Shown: positions 35,479 through 43,578, counted from the stretch's first letter. The stretch: DNA of 64,000 nt from Parabacteroides sp. 52 (GCF_010500925.1 NZ_QVMG01000002.1:126091-190090); one strand, 5' to 3'. Notes: generated by a model from the sequence alone, not told the origin. A program made the numbers and translations.

Positions 35479-36240
35479 ATGAAAGCAGGTGATTTTTATC
35501 GGCTTATGGAATCTCCGGAACTTCTTACCGGAGAGACGCTTCAGGAACTGAAGTTGATTGTTGATGAATTTCCCTATTTTCAAACAGCCCGTATGCTTTA
35601 CCTGAAGAACCTGGCTTTGCTGGAGGATGTGCGCTTTGGACAGGCACTCAAACGGATGTCTGTTTTTATCCCGGATCGCAAGAAACTGTTTTTATTGATA
35701 GAGGGAGAACGGTACGGATTGAAAGCTCTATCTGTGCAGGAATCTGTAGAAGAAAAAGAAAACAAAACCTTCTCGGTTATTGATACTTTCCTTTCCACTT
35801 ATGCTACAGAGAAAGGAACGGAAGCAGAGGCTTCTTTTCTTTTCCGTCCCTCAGTCTCTTCGGATTATATGTTCTGGATTATGTCGGATCAGGAGAAACA
35901 GGAAGAAAGTAAACCAGTTGTGCCTTTATTGCATCAGGATCTGATTGATTCTTTCATACAGCAAGAGGAAGAGCGGGCGGGAAGTCGCTTGACACTTCTT
36001 GAGGATGTAGAAGAAGCGACAGTCCCGGATTCTGTGAAAGAATTGAATGACGACTATTTAAAGTCAATGGATGATTCTTATTTTACAGAAACATTGGCCC
36101 GGATTTATGTCAAACAGAAGCGATATGAGAAAGCTTTGCAAATAATTAAAAACTTACGCTTGAATTATCCGGAAAAAAGTATTTACTTTGCAGATCAAAT
36201 AAGGTTTTTGGAAAAACTGATTATTAACACTAAAAAATAA
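35479..36240 (+). CDS. Hypothetical TPR-like protein between lptE and secG
   Basis: A 253-residue protein with no signal peptide. It is helical and acidic: the N-terminus has amphipathic helices (FYRLMESPELLTGETLQELKLIV, then a segment with FQTARMLYLKN), and the last 40 residues form a TPR-like hairpin (YFTETLARIYVKQKRYEKALQIIKNLRLN, split here: YFTETLARIYVK and KRYEKALQIIKNL). Homologs appear to occupy this place in Bacteroidota genomes; the role is unknown. It lies 1 bp after lptE and 6 bp before secG, so translocation or envelope assembly is a guess from position. Confidence 0.7.
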   Translation: MKAGDFYRLMESPELLTGETLQELKLIVDEFPYFQTARMLYLKNLALLEDVRFGQALKRMSVFIPDRKKLFLLIEGERYGLKALSVQESVEEKENKTFSVIDTFLSTYATEKGTEAEASFLFRPSVSSDYMFWIMSDQEKQEESKPVVPLLHQDLIDSFIQQEEERAGSRLTLLEDVEEATVPDSVKELNDDYLKSMDDSYFTETLARIYVKQKRYEKALQIIKNLRLNYPEKSIYFADQIRFLEKLIINTKK

Positions 36241-36246
36241 GATAAA

Positions 36247-36606
36247 ATGTACGTATTTATTGCAATCTTAATTCTGATAGCAGCCATTCTATTGATCCTG
36301 ATCGTTATGATTCAGAACTCAAAAGGAGGAGGTCTTGCATCAGGATTCTCTTCTTCTAACCAAATCATGGGAGTAAGGAAGACTACGGATTTCCTGGAAA
36401 AAGCCACATGGGGATTAGCCGGAACAGTTATTGTTTTGAGTATCCTGATTACAGCATTTATCCCCAGAAACCAACAGGCTGTTCAATCTGAGATCAAACA
36501 ACAGGTAAACGATGCTGTTGTTGTGGATCCGAATATGGTTGCTCCTGATTTTGGTACAGCACAACAACCAGTTGTTCCTGAAGAAGAAGAAGCTCCGGCA
36601 GAATAA
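36247..36606 (+). CDS. secG: Preprotein translocase subunit SecG
   Basis: A 119-residue SecG with two transmembrane helices (residues 3-22 and 55-76) around the conserved cytoplasmic loop MIQNSKGGGLASGFSSSNQ. The C-terminal 45 residues form a Pro/Glu-rich acidic tail. SecG assists SecYE during preprotein translocation. It is the last gene of the activator-lptE operon and is followed by a strong terminator. Confidence 0.93.
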   Translation: MYVFIAILILIAAILLILIVMIQNSKGGGLASGFSSSNQIMGVRKTTDFLEKATWGLAGTVIVLSILITAFIPRNQQAVQSEIKQQVNDAVVVDPNMVAPDFGTAQQPVVPEEEEAPAE

Positions 36607-36627
36607 TTTGTTTGTAAGAACATATAA

Positions 36628-36664
36628 GGGAAAGACATCTTTTTAAAAGGTGTCTTTTTTTTAT
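36628..36664 (+). terminator. Intrinsic terminator after secG
   Basis: AAGACATCTTTT pairs with AAAAGGTGTCTT (one G-U pair), followed by a long T-run. Confidence 0.92.
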
Positions 36665-36798
36665 TCCCTTCTATAGGGAAAGGCTATATATCAGGTTTTG
36701 TGGAATGAAGATTTTAGAGAGTATGTCGTCCGAGTCATTAGATGCCCCTTTGTTCGGTCAATAGTTCTTGAATAAGATAATTTTCGGTTTGTTCCCCA

Positions 36799-36830
36799 AT
36801 TGCCTATACCGATTAATTCGGTTACCTTTG
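36799..36830 (+). promoter_or_regulatory. Promoter of the DUF4491 gene (ATTG-N20-TACCTTTG)
   Basis: An exact -7 box TACCTTTG (36823-36830) is 20 bp from ATTG at the -33 position, and 24 bp before the ATG at 36855. Confidence 0.7.
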
Positions 36831-36854
36831 TCCGGTAACGAAAATTGTGTTCGT

Positions 36855-37178
36855 ATGGAATTATTACATTTTGAAGGGCTCTTAATAGGTATAGTCACTT
36901 TTCTAATTATAGGTATCTTTCATCCCGTTGTAGTAAAAGCGGAGTATTATTGGGGGACCAGGTGTTGGTGGTTCTTTCTCCTGTTAGGAGTCGGAGGCAC
37001 GATTGCTTCTCTTTTTATAGAAAGCGTATTCTGGTCTGCTATTTGCGGTGTTTTTGCTTTTTCTTCTTTTTGGACTATAAAGGAGGTCTTTGAACAGGAA
37101 GAACGGGTTTATAAAGGTTGGTTTCCGCGTAATCCTAAAAGAAAATATCCTTGGGATGATCCATTTTCGGGGAATTAG
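36855..37178 (+). CDS. DUF4491 small membrane protein
   Basis: A 107-residue membrane protein of the DUF4491 family, with three predicted helices (about 8-24, 37-55 and 60-74) and a charged C-terminal tail (VFEQEERVYKGWFPRNPKRKYP). I chose the ATG at 36855 because the upstream part of the open frame crosses the promoter. The function is unknown. It marks the left border of the AT-rich accessory stretch and has its own promoter. Confidence 0.85.
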   Translation: MELLHFEGLLIGIVTFLIIGIFHPVVVKAEYYWGTRCWWFFLLLGVGGTIASLFIESVFWSAICGVFAFSSFWTIKEVFEQEERVYKGWFPRNPKRKYPWDDPFSGN

Positions 37179-37266
37179 AAAAATGGCACAATCTGTTGAT
37201 TGAAAATTAGTCGAATGATTAAGTGATGAAAGCACTAGTTAGATTAGTGCAGAAGTTAGTACTATT

Positions 37267-37890
37267 TTACCTTTCAATCGCAAATCTGTTCGACTTATCA
37301 TAACCTCTTTCAACAGCATTTATCATTCCACTATCAAGATATTTTTTTAAGTCTGATTTCAGAATCATAAAAGTATCATCTCTAACAAAATAATCAGAAT
37401 CATTCATCGCTGATACAAAATGGTCATACTGAAGATAACTGTGTAACAATACAACCGAATCAATATTTACATTTTTAACCTTGAAAAAGTAATATATTGT
37501 TGACTTTTCATCATCCTGTCTAATCAAATAAACATCATTGGTTTGTGGATTAGCAACATACTCTGCCTTTTGTTTTTGAGCATTTATATTTGCAACAACC
37601 ATTGTTGTGATTAATGTTAGCAAGAGAATTATTCCCGTGTACAAATAAACAGGCGTTTTTGTAATAGATAAATAGTGATTTATTTTTTTATCATTGAATG
37701 TGTCATTGCATTTCAAACATAAAGACCTGATTGTTTTTGTGCCAAATGGAAATATGGGAATGAAAAATACGTGAAAATATTTTTGATATACTGAGATTTC
37801 CTGACCGTAATCATTGCAATTTTCACATTTAATATGAAAATCATCGTATTTTTTAATCCTCACTTTTCGTATTCCGTAAAAAAGTATCAT
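37267..37890 (-). CDS. Zinc-ribbon membrane protein
   Basis: A 207-residue protein. The N-terminal 65 residues hold two CxxC pairs (CENC near residue 22 and CLKC near 58), forming a probable zinc ribbon, with aromatic strands between them (YFHVFFIPIFPFGTK), a pattern seen in zinc-ribbon family membrane proteins. One transmembrane helix follows (YTGIILLLTLITTMVV, about 84-99), then a 105-residue C-terminal domain of unknown fold. It is the only gene here on the minus strand and is AT-rich. Function unknown. No recognisable operon partner. Confidence 0.7.
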   Translation of the reverse strand: MILFYGIRKVRIKKYDDFHIKCENCNDYGQEISVYQKYFHVFFIPIFPFGTKTIRSLCLKCNDTFNDKKINHYLSITKTPVYLYTGIILLLTLITTMVVANINAQKQKAEYVANPQTNDVYLIRQDDEKSTIYYFFKVKNVNIDSVVLLHSYLQYDHFVSAMNDSDYFVRDDTFMILKSDLKKYLDSGMINAVERGYDKSNRFAIER

Positions 37891-38164
37891 TCTTAATTCT
37901 TTTTTGTGTTGTTATCAAACAGTTAATCGTTTTGACATACACTTTGTCGTTCGCATATTACGGATCAATGATAGGGGACTGGCATAACTCCGTTACTCCT
38001 ATCATACTATTTTATCTCGCCGTCCCAAAAATACTTATAATCTTTCAAATAGATGCTGTACTCCTTGTGAATTGTTAAAATACAATCGGTTTCGCGAAAT
38101 TAGACTGTGCATGTTTTAAATCAAACCTTATGGGATAACTCTATTCATGATGTATTTGTGAAGG
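37891..38164. other. AT-rich intergenic DNA with a gene remnant
   Basis: This stretch contains a hairpin (ATGATAGG / CCTATCAT, 37968-38004) and a 30-codon minus-strand remnant, listed separately. No intact gene longer than 40 codons is convincing. Confidence 0.5.
38007..38099 (-). pseudogene. Possible 3' remnant of a lost gene
   Basis: A minus-strand frame of 30 codons ends at a stop at 38007-38009 and reads like real protein (LTIHKEYSIYLKDYKYFW, then DGEIK at the stop), but a stop at 38100 precedes it and no start is present. It may be the tail of a decayed gene. The call rests only on composition. Confidence 0.25.
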
Positions 38165-38194
38165 GTTGGAGTTTTATATTTTTTGTTAAATTTG
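38165..38194 (+). promoter_or_regulatory. Promoter-like pair (GTTG-N18-TAAATTTG)
   Basis: An exact TAnnTTTG -7 box (38187-38194) with GTTG 18 bp upstream. It could drive the small frame at 38295 and the lipoprotein gene at 38453. Confidence 0.5.
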
Positions 38195-38294
38195 TTACAA
38201 AGTAGCATTATAAAGAAATGCGGTAAATCAGAATACATTTAAACATAAAAAACTCTTGAAAAATATGAACTAAAAGGAGACTGAAAGAGAAAAC

Positions 38295-38357
38295 ATGGAA
38301 AATAAAAAGGAGTATAGAATCAACTCACCCCCATTTATAGAAATGATATTTTCTTAA
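38295..38357 (+). CDS. Possible 20-codon small ORF
   Basis: An ATG preceded by a purine-rich AAGGAGACTGAAAGAG stretch opens a 20-codon frame (MENKKEYRINSPPFIEM, then IFS and a stop). It lies between the promoter-like pair and the lipoprotein gene. It might be a leader peptide or chance. Confidence 0.22.
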   Translation: MENKKEYRINSPPFIEMIFS

Positions 38358-38452
38358 AAAAACACAAAAAAACACAAGTGCCGTTTAATAAAGTAGAGAA
38401 AGAACACTGTCAATCAGCAAAGGATCTTCTTGATTCTGTATTAATAAGATTT

Positions 38453-38938
38453 ATGAAAAAAGTAATCCCTTTTTTTATCGTATGTAGCATTCTTTTTGTT
38501 GTTGCTTGCACAAGTAAACACCCCCCATCACAAATAGGTGAATTGATTTGTATAGAACAATTAAAAAATCTACCAGAAGACGATTCGTGGAACAATAAGT
38601 TGGTCTCCTTTGAAGGCTATTTTGGCTTTTGTCGTATGATAAATGTAGTAAATACAAGTTCAAAAACGAACCTGCATATCACAACAGAACCCAACTGCGG
38701 AGGTGATCACTTGATTAATGCTAGAATCAGATTCATACGTGCAGAATCAAAAACAATTATGGGCCCCGCTGATCGTAATAAAATCATTGTAGAAAAAGAA
38801 ATCAACCTGAATACACTGAAAGTAATTACCGATGATTACCAAAAAATAGATTATCAAAAGTTTATTTTTTCAGGTAATTTACTTTATGATAACGGGACAT
38901 ATTATTTAGACAATGTTACAATTCATTTAATTCAATAA
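38453..38938 (+). CDS. Small lipoprotein of unknown function
   Basis: A 161-residue lipoprotein: signal IPFFIVCSILFVVAC with the lipobox Cys at residue 19. The mature part is all-beta in character (LVSFEGYFGFCRMINVVN, then SKTNLHITTEPNCGG, INARIRFIRAE, and a final FIFSGNLLYDNGTYYLDNVTI), which resembles an OB-like barrel, though this is an impression only. I start at 38453 because the signal peptide begins there. It is followed 2 bp later by the next membrane protein, forming an operon in the accessory stretch. Confidence 0.72.
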   Translation: MKKVIPFFIVCSILFVVACTSKHPPSQIGELICIEQLKNLPEDDSWNNKLVSFEGYFGFCRMINVVNTSSKTNLHITTEPNCGGDHLINARIRFIRAESKTIMGPADRNKIIVEKEINLNTLKVITDDYQKIDYQKFIFSGNLLYDNGTYYLDNVTIHLIQ

Positions 38939-38940
38939 TT

Positions 38941-39315
38941 ATGACAACAACACAATCAAAATTAAAATTTTCTCATATAGTTCTTATCGTGATAATGGGA
39001 GGATTATCTGTAGCGCTTTTTATGTATAAAGATAAAATCCTGCCAAATCCCAATGCTGCTTATGAAGAACTTTACAGTACATTTAAAAAAGCAGAAGGTA
39101 CAATCGTCAGTATGGAAAGCAGAGGAGGTAGACGCAGTGTTATAATATATACGATTCAGTTTTATGATCAAAATAATAATTTGATAACTGTTACCAAAAA
39201 CAACTGGCAAACAATGCCACTCAAAAAGGATGACAAAGTAATTATGTACTATAATCCTCTAAATCCTCAAGAAGCGACACCTGAAAGTAGTTGGAAAGAG
39301 ATCATGAGAAAATAA
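38941..39315 (+). CDS. DUF3592-like membrane protein
   Basis: A 124-residue protein with one N-terminal transmembrane helix (IVLIVIMGGLSVALFMYK, residues 13-30) and an extracytoplasmic beta domain. The pattern KAEGTIVSMESRGG, TIQFYDQNNNLITVT, LKKDDKVIMYYNPLNPQEA is that of DUF3592 proteins, which occur widely as small membrane proteins of unknown role. The start lies 2 bp after the lipoprotein stop, so the two are co-transcribed. No regulatory clue. Confidence 0.72.
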   Translation: MTTTQSKLKFSHIVLIVIMGGLSVALFMYKDKILPNPNAAYEELYSTFKKAEGTIVSMESRGGRRSVIIYTIQFYDQNNNLITVTKNNWQTMPLKKDDKVIMYYNPLNPQEATPESSWKEIMRK

Positions 39316-39444
39316 AAACAATGCCTCTGCCCTACGTTTAATCAATTTGTTGCAAACGGAGGGCGAGGTTTGTTTAATAAGAATGTAAGATCGATTTAAA
39401 CCACACAAAAAGAAAAATATAACAATCTCATAAATCTGACAAAT

Positions 39445-40008
39445 ATGACAATCACCCTTATTATTTCAGCAGTAATTCTTCTTATTACGCTTTGGTTGAT
39501 TACAACTTATAACAAATTCATTTCCAAGAACAACCGTGTAAAACAAACAGAAAGTAGCATTTCAGTGATGCTTAAACAGCGAAACGATATGATACCGAAT
39601 CTAGTGGCTGCTGTACAAACCTATGTGGGGCACGAAAATGCAACGCTTGTCAAGATTGCTGAACTGCGTGCACAAATACAGCAGTCCAATAACGAACATG
39701 AGCAAATGCAACTTGGTGCGGAAATGTCAAAAAAAATAATCGACATCAAAGCGACTGTTGAAAATTATCCAGAGCTAAAAGCCGACAAACAGTTTTTGCG
39801 CCTTGAGGACAGTATCGAAGAAATGGAATATCAATTACAGGCAGTGCGGCGCACATTCAATGCAGCAGCAGTCGATTTTAACAACTATGTACAAATGTTT
39901 CCTTCGAATATTATTGCTTCTGCAAAAAAATATCAACCCTACGAATTAATTACTATTCCTGAAGCAGAAATGACAAATGTGGATGTGAAAGCATTATTTA
40001 AAAACTAA
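39445..40008 (+). CDS. LemA family membrane protein
   Basis: A 187-residue LemA protein: one N-terminal transmembrane helix (residues 3-21) followed by a long helical bundle. The signature TTYNKFISKNNRVKQTESSI... and LKQRNDMIPNLVAAVQTY is present, and the C-terminal FNAAAVDFNNYVQMFPSNIIA matches the family's end. LemA proteins are anchored in the inner membrane with the coiled bundle outside; their function is unsettled, but they recur with DUF3137 proteins, as here. Part of the accessory island. Confidence 0.92.
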   Translation: MTITLIISAVILLITLWLITTYNKFISKNNRVKQTESSISVMLKQRNDMIPNLVAAVQTYVGHENATLVKIAELRAQIQQSNNEHEQMQLGAEMSKKIIDIKATVENYPELKADKQFLRLEDSIEEMEYQLQAVRRTFNAAAVDFNNYVQMFPSNIIASAKKYQPYELITIPEAEMTNVDVKALFKN

Positions 40009-40013
40009 CACGA

Positions 40014-40045
40014 GTGTCCAACTAAAATCAAAGAGCTAAAAAATT
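40014..40045. repeat. Degenerate left-end copy of the MITE-like element
   Basis: The 30 bp after the LemA stop (TGTCCAACTAAAATC, then AAAGAGCTAAAA) match the left end of the element at 40622 (TGTCCGACTAAAATC, then TAAGAGCTAAAA) with few differences. It is a solo end or remnant. Confidence 0.6.
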
Positions 40046-40062
40046 ATTAATTACAAAATAAA

Positions 40063-40614
40063 ATGATCATGAATCAAGAAAAAACAAGTGTACCAGCGAA
40101 TTTGTATGATTTTTATACGCAGCATCCCGAGAAGTTTGAAATGCGAACGGACCAAAAAAAGAAGGTTCTTTATTATGTTCTAATAGGGGTTTGTCTATTA
40201 CTTTTGGTAATTCCCTCTCTTTTGCCGATTTCAGCGTTATTGGTTCGCATAATAGCAGGCTTAGGGCTTGTTGTATTCGGATTCTCAGCTTATGCCGGAG
40301 GGTCGGATTATTATAACAAAGAAAGTGGTGGAAAAATAACGAATATTCGCCTTAAAAAGTTTGATGGAGAAGAGATCGGGGAGGAACAAATAGTAACGAT
40401 GTTTGAACAAAATGATATTAAAGGTTTGGCCGATGCTCCGTCTACTGATAATCAACCTATACAACTTTATGTTCACGAAGATGCACTGGGCAAGGAATTT
40501 TATCTTCAGGTCATGAAGTTCTATTCTTCATCTGATTTTAGAGGACTTACTCCTGTGAAAGTCATCAAAGAACCGGAATACTCAAAGCTTTATTCATTAA
40601 TTCAGCATATATAA
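40063..40614 (+). CDS. Two-helix membrane protein of unknown function
   Basis: A 183-residue protein (181 if the ATG at 40069 is used). A charged N-terminus is followed by two close transmembrane helices (about residues 33-51 and 55-75) and a cytoplasmic domain (GGKITNIRLKKFDGEEIGEEQIVTMF split: KITNIRLKKFDGEEIG, then EQNDIKGLADAP and QLYVHEDALGKEFYLQVMKF). No family recognised. It lies between LemA and a DUF3137 gene and is bracketed by copies of a MITE-like end, so it may have been moved or duplicated with them. Likely linked to LemA function by position only. Confidence 0.65.
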   Translation: MIMNQEKTSVPANLYDFYTQHPEKFEMRTDQKKKVLYYVLIGVCLLLLVIPSLLPISALLVRIIAGLGLVVFGFSAYAGGSDYYNKESGGKITNIRLKKFDGEEIGEEQIVTMFEQNDIKGLADAPSTDNQPIQLYVHEDALGKEFYLQVMKFYSSSDFRGLTPVKVIKEPEYSKLYSLIQHI

Positions 40615-40621
40615 TTTATCC

Positions 40622-40791
40622 CTACTGTCCGACTAAAATCTAAGAGCTAAAAGAAAAGGGCTACTTTCATTGCGGTTCACCCTTCATCGGTAATTTAGTT
40701 TTACTACAAACACTAGTTGTCTTTTGAACAAAATGGTGAATGAGAGTGTAACGGCAATCGATAGAGTCAAATAAATTTTGTCGGACAGTAG
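40622..40791. mobile_element. MITE-like non-autonomous element, 170 bp
   Basis: The ends are inverted copies of each other: CTACTGTCCGAC at 40622-40633 and GTCGGACAGTAG at 40780-40791 are exact complements, and the match continues inward (ACTAAAAT and ATTTTG) with one indel. If the element starts inside the CTAC/GTAG, it is flanked by TA on both sides, as for Tc/mariner or IS630-type insertions. It encodes no protein. A degenerate copy of its left end lies at 40014. Confidence 0.72.
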
Positions 40792-40818
40792 TAAAAACAA
40801 ACATCCTTTTTCATATAT

Positions 40819-41886
40819 ATGGAAACAAAAATTGAACAATTACAGGAAGAGTTGTTTGGGGTATTAAAAAAAGCCGAAAAAGACAAACAGAAGATTTCCA
40901 TTTTTCGTATTCTCTGTTATGGCGGAGCATTGCTCTACTTTTTTGGAATAATAGCAATGCAAATAGTTCTATATTCGGGGGGTGACACTTCGTTTCTCTA
41001 CACATTAAATCCCCATCCAACATTTTGGGAACAATATAAAATGTTGATATTAATTCTGCCATTGATTGTGTTAATAACCATCGGCGGTTATGGGGTAGCC
41101 GTTTATCACAAAAAATTCACAGAGGCGGAACATCGTTCCATTCGTCGTATCATAGGAGCAATGTTTCCTGATGCAACATGCAGTCCGGTGCCCCATTACC
41201 CGGCAAAATCGCTGATACAACAAAGCAATTTTTGGGCTAATACCGACATTGAAAACATAAACAGACAATCATTCGGTACAATTACATTTGAAAACAACAA
41301 TCGAAAATTAACCTTTTACGACCTTCTAATCAATGCCGGTTCGCAGCAAAACCGACTGGCTAAATCGTCTGTCGGTGCATTTGTATTTATAGCTGCAGTG
41401 CTTTTCAAAGGATTATTTGCTAAACGAGTAGAAAACATTACAGCTACTTTCAGAGGGATGTTCACATTCGCGCAGTTGGAAAAGAAAATCAATGGTTCCG
41501 TAGTTGTTCTTCCCGACCACCTGGAAAGCCATCTTGACTATCTTGCAAAAAATATTCAACTATTGAAAAATGTAAATGGGAATAAATTGGTAATACTTGA
41601 GGACATGGAGTTTGAACGTTTTTTTGCCGTCTATGCCAGTGACGAAAATACAGCACGTTACATTCTGACTCCAGCCATCATGTTTAGAATAACCGAATTA
41701 AGAAAGAAATACAATCGCGACATTATGCTTTCTTTTAATGAAGATAAATTCTTTTTTGCCGTAGCGATGCCTGAAGGTTTTATGACATTGGGTGATGCCT
41801 CATTCACGTCGGGTGAAGCATTGAGGGATTTGTATGATAATTTGGTGACGGCACGAGATACTTTTAATGATCTAAAAATCAAATAA
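40819..41886 (+). CDS. DUF3137 family membrane protein
   Basis: A 355-residue protein with two transmembrane helices (about 30-55 and 75-95) and a large cytoplasmic domain. The features of DUF3137 are present: VYHKKFTEAEHRSIRRIIGAMFPDA, FKGLFAKRVENITATFRGMF, VVVLPDHLESH, and the C-terminal DEDKFFFAV-like segment (here NEDKFFFAVAMPEGFM). DUF3137 genes often sit by lemA; the pair may be a membrane-associated unit of unknown role. It has a possible start only 27 bp after the MITE-like element, so the element may alter its expression. Confidence 0.88.
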   Translation: METKIEQLQEELFGVLKKAEKDKQKISIFRILCYGGALLYFFGIIAMQIVLYSGGDTSFLYTLNPHPTFWEQYKMLILILPLIVLITIGGYGVAVYHKKFTEAEHRSIRRIIGAMFPDATCSPVPHYPAKSLIQQSNFWANTDIENINRQSFGTITFENNNRKLTFYDLLINAGSQQNRLAKSSVGAFVFIAAVLFKGLFAKRVENITATFRGMFTFAQLEKKINGSVVVLPDHLESHLDYLAKNIQLLKNVNGNKLVILEDMEFERFFAVYASDENTARYILTPAIMFRITELRKKYNRDIMLSFNEDKFFFAVAMPEGFMTLGDASFTSGEALRDLYDNLVTARDTFNDLKIK

Positions 41887-41931
41887 CAAAATCGTTTTAA
41901 ATTATATTATTAACTCTCTAAAAAAAATATT

Positions 41932-42801
41932 ATGGGAAATTTTTTATCAAACGCATTTGCTGCTCAAAGTGAAAAAGCAATACAACAATGGGTAGACAGT
42001 TTTACATCTAAAGAATTGCTCAAACAAATTGAGAATAATGAACGTCAAGGTATAGATATGACAGTTTATCGCGAAGCGCTTAATGCCAAAATCGCCGCCG
42101 AAAAAAAACTCGAACAGGATAGTAGGGATGCTATTGACTTCAGTAAATTAGACGCATACAAAAACGCTCGCAGTGCAGAATTTATAGACCGTGTTGCCAA
42201 ATGCAACGGTGTATCGGATAAAAGTAAGTTAGAACCGGAAAATGCGCATTTGGTTTACGGCAGAGTTGTACAGGCACATTCTAACTTATTCAAACCTGCT
42301 GTAGACGATCACAACTATGCTATGGTTGTTGTTTTTGCCCGCGATGAAGCGCATCGTTACGACGAAGAATGGCTTGCGCAAACAGTAGAACGCATATCGG
42401 AAATGAAAGACCGCGTAATCAATGCCGAGGAGGATATATTAGATAAAATATGTCGTATTTTTAATTTGGGAGATAGTGGGCTTATAGCCAATTTTTTAGA
42501 ATCTAGAAAGCTTAAAGCAATTCCGGAAGATTGCAGAAAATTTATTAAAAATCTGTGTAATGAGAAAAGTACTTTCTGCTTCCCTCTTGGTGAAAGTTTG
42601 AGTGGCGGGGCTGATGCTTGGTGTGCCACGAATACTATCATTAATAGGAAAGAGGAGTTGCCATTGTCTTATATTCCTTACAATAGAATCATTCCGTTTT
42701 TGTCTGGTCAACCCAAAGCGGGTGGTGGCGATAGTCTATTGGCTGCATGGAAAAAGGAGTCTGGCTTGCAAAATATTCCGGCGGTTTTCTATACGAAATA
42801 A
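41932..42801 (+). CDS. Hypothetical protein downstream of DUF3137 gene
   Basis: A 289-residue protein of unknown family. No signal peptide or transmembrane helix. The N-terminal 90 residues are helical and charged (AIQQWVDSFTSKELLKQIENN), the middle has YAMVVVFARDEAHRYDEEW, and the C-terminus has a Gly-rich segment (LSGQPKAGGGDSLLAAW). It starts MGNFLSN, but an N-myristoylation-like motif is meaningless in bacteria. It follows the DUF3137 gene by 45 bp and ends before a long terminator hairpin, so it closes the LemA/DUF3137 operon. Its role is open. Confidence 0.62.
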   Translation: MGNFLSNAFAAQSEKAIQQWVDSFTSKELLKQIENNERQGIDMTVYREALNAKIAAEKKLEQDSRDAIDFSKLDAYKNARSAEFIDRVAKCNGVSDKSKLEPENAHLVYGRVVQAHSNLFKPAVDDHNYAMVVVFARDEAHRYDEEWLAQTVERISEMKDRVINAEEDILDKICRIFNLGDSGLIANFLESRKLKAIPEDCRKFIKNLCNEKSTFCFPLGESLSGGADAWCATNTIINRKEELPLSYIPYNRIIPFLSGQPKAGGGDSLLAAWKKESGLQNIPAVFYTK

Positions 42802-42857
42802 ATAATCAGGAAACATCTCTCTTGAAAATTGTTTTGAAACAATCTTCATAGCAGGAA

Positions 42858-42917
42858 TCATTCCGGCTTCCAATAAGGCGTTTTAAGCGAGTCTTATTGA
42901 GGAGCCGGATTGTTTTT
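42858..42917 (+). terminator. Long terminator hairpin closing the island operon
   Basis: ATTCCGGCTTCC and AATAAG pair with CTTATT and GAGGAGCCGGAT in one long imperfect stem of about 20 bp, followed by TTGTTTTT. Confidence 0.8.
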
Positions 42918-43134
42918 ATCTAAAAAACAAAATCGGATCTAAAAAAAATGAACTAAAAGAGATCAAGGATGTTGAAATATTAATAGAAAAACGTATATAG
43001 GATGTAATATTTTAATAATTTTGCCTCTTTAGATATAAAGAGGAATAGATAATCTTTCAAAAACGGGCAAGCCCGCGAAGCCTTTCAAAAAGGGTAAGTA
43101 ACAATAATAAGTAGCAATAAAAACAAAAGAGAAT
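42918..43134. other. Intergenic region with repeated words
   Basis: It holds a -7-like TAATTTTG at 43016-43023 and two copies of CTTTCAAAAA flanking GGGCAAGCCC. No gene is convincing. It probably contains the promoter for the lipoprotein at 43135. Confidence 0.4.
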
Positions 43135-43578
43135 ATGAAAAGATCAGTAAGTTTGATTATTTCCGTGTTGATTTGCGGAGTTTTTTTTATGACAGGATGT
43201 GATAAACAAGAACCAAATCTAGAAGGAGTTGAAAACATTATCGGTTGCTGGGTGGCAAATCCGGAGTCTGAATATGATGCTGATTCACAAAAATTAATTC
43301 TCTCTTATCAAAAAGTTAAAACCCTACCAACAGATTCACCAAGTGTCAAGTTTTTAAGTGACGGTACGTTGATAGAACGCAAAAACGCCAGCTGGTGCGG
43401 TACCCCGCCTATTACGTATGGCGATTTCTCTGGTAGTTGGAAGATAGAAAATGATAATGATATAAAAATAGATGTGACCTATTGGGGTGGTTCGGAACAA
43501 AAGACATGGAAAATAATTAATATCACGGGCAATACAATGAAAGTAGAAATAAATATTGGAGACATTCAATACAATTGA
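43135..43578 (+). CDS. Lipocalin-like lipoprotein
   Basis: A 147-residue lipoprotein: signal SLIISVLICGVFFMTGC with the lipobox Cys at about residue 22. The mature domain reads like a small lipocalin-like barrel (GCWVANPESEYD, SVKFLSDGTLIERKNASW, FSGSWKIENDNDIKIDVTYW, WKIINITGNTMKVEI), the pattern of many Bacteroidota lipoproteins with strands that start and end in aromatic residues. Ligand unknown. It is convergent with bioD and is the last gene of the AT-rich stretch. Confidence 0.72.
   Translation: MKRSVSLIISVLICGVFFMTGCDKQEPNLEGVENIIGCWVANPESEYDADSQKLILSYQKVKTLPTDSPSVKFLSDGTLIERKNASWCGTPPITYGDFSGSWKIENDNDIKIDVTYWGGSEQKTWKIINITGNTMKVEINIGDIQYN

Noticed and set aside
40622..40791. Insertion sequence with transposase
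   Set aside because: The segment is only 170 bp and has no reading frame, so only a non-autonomous element is supported.
37267..43578. Anti-phage defence island
   Set aside because: No nuclease, helicase, reverse transcriptase, TIR or toxin-antitoxin motif is visible; the genes are small membrane proteins and lipoproteins. It is kept as an island of unknown function.
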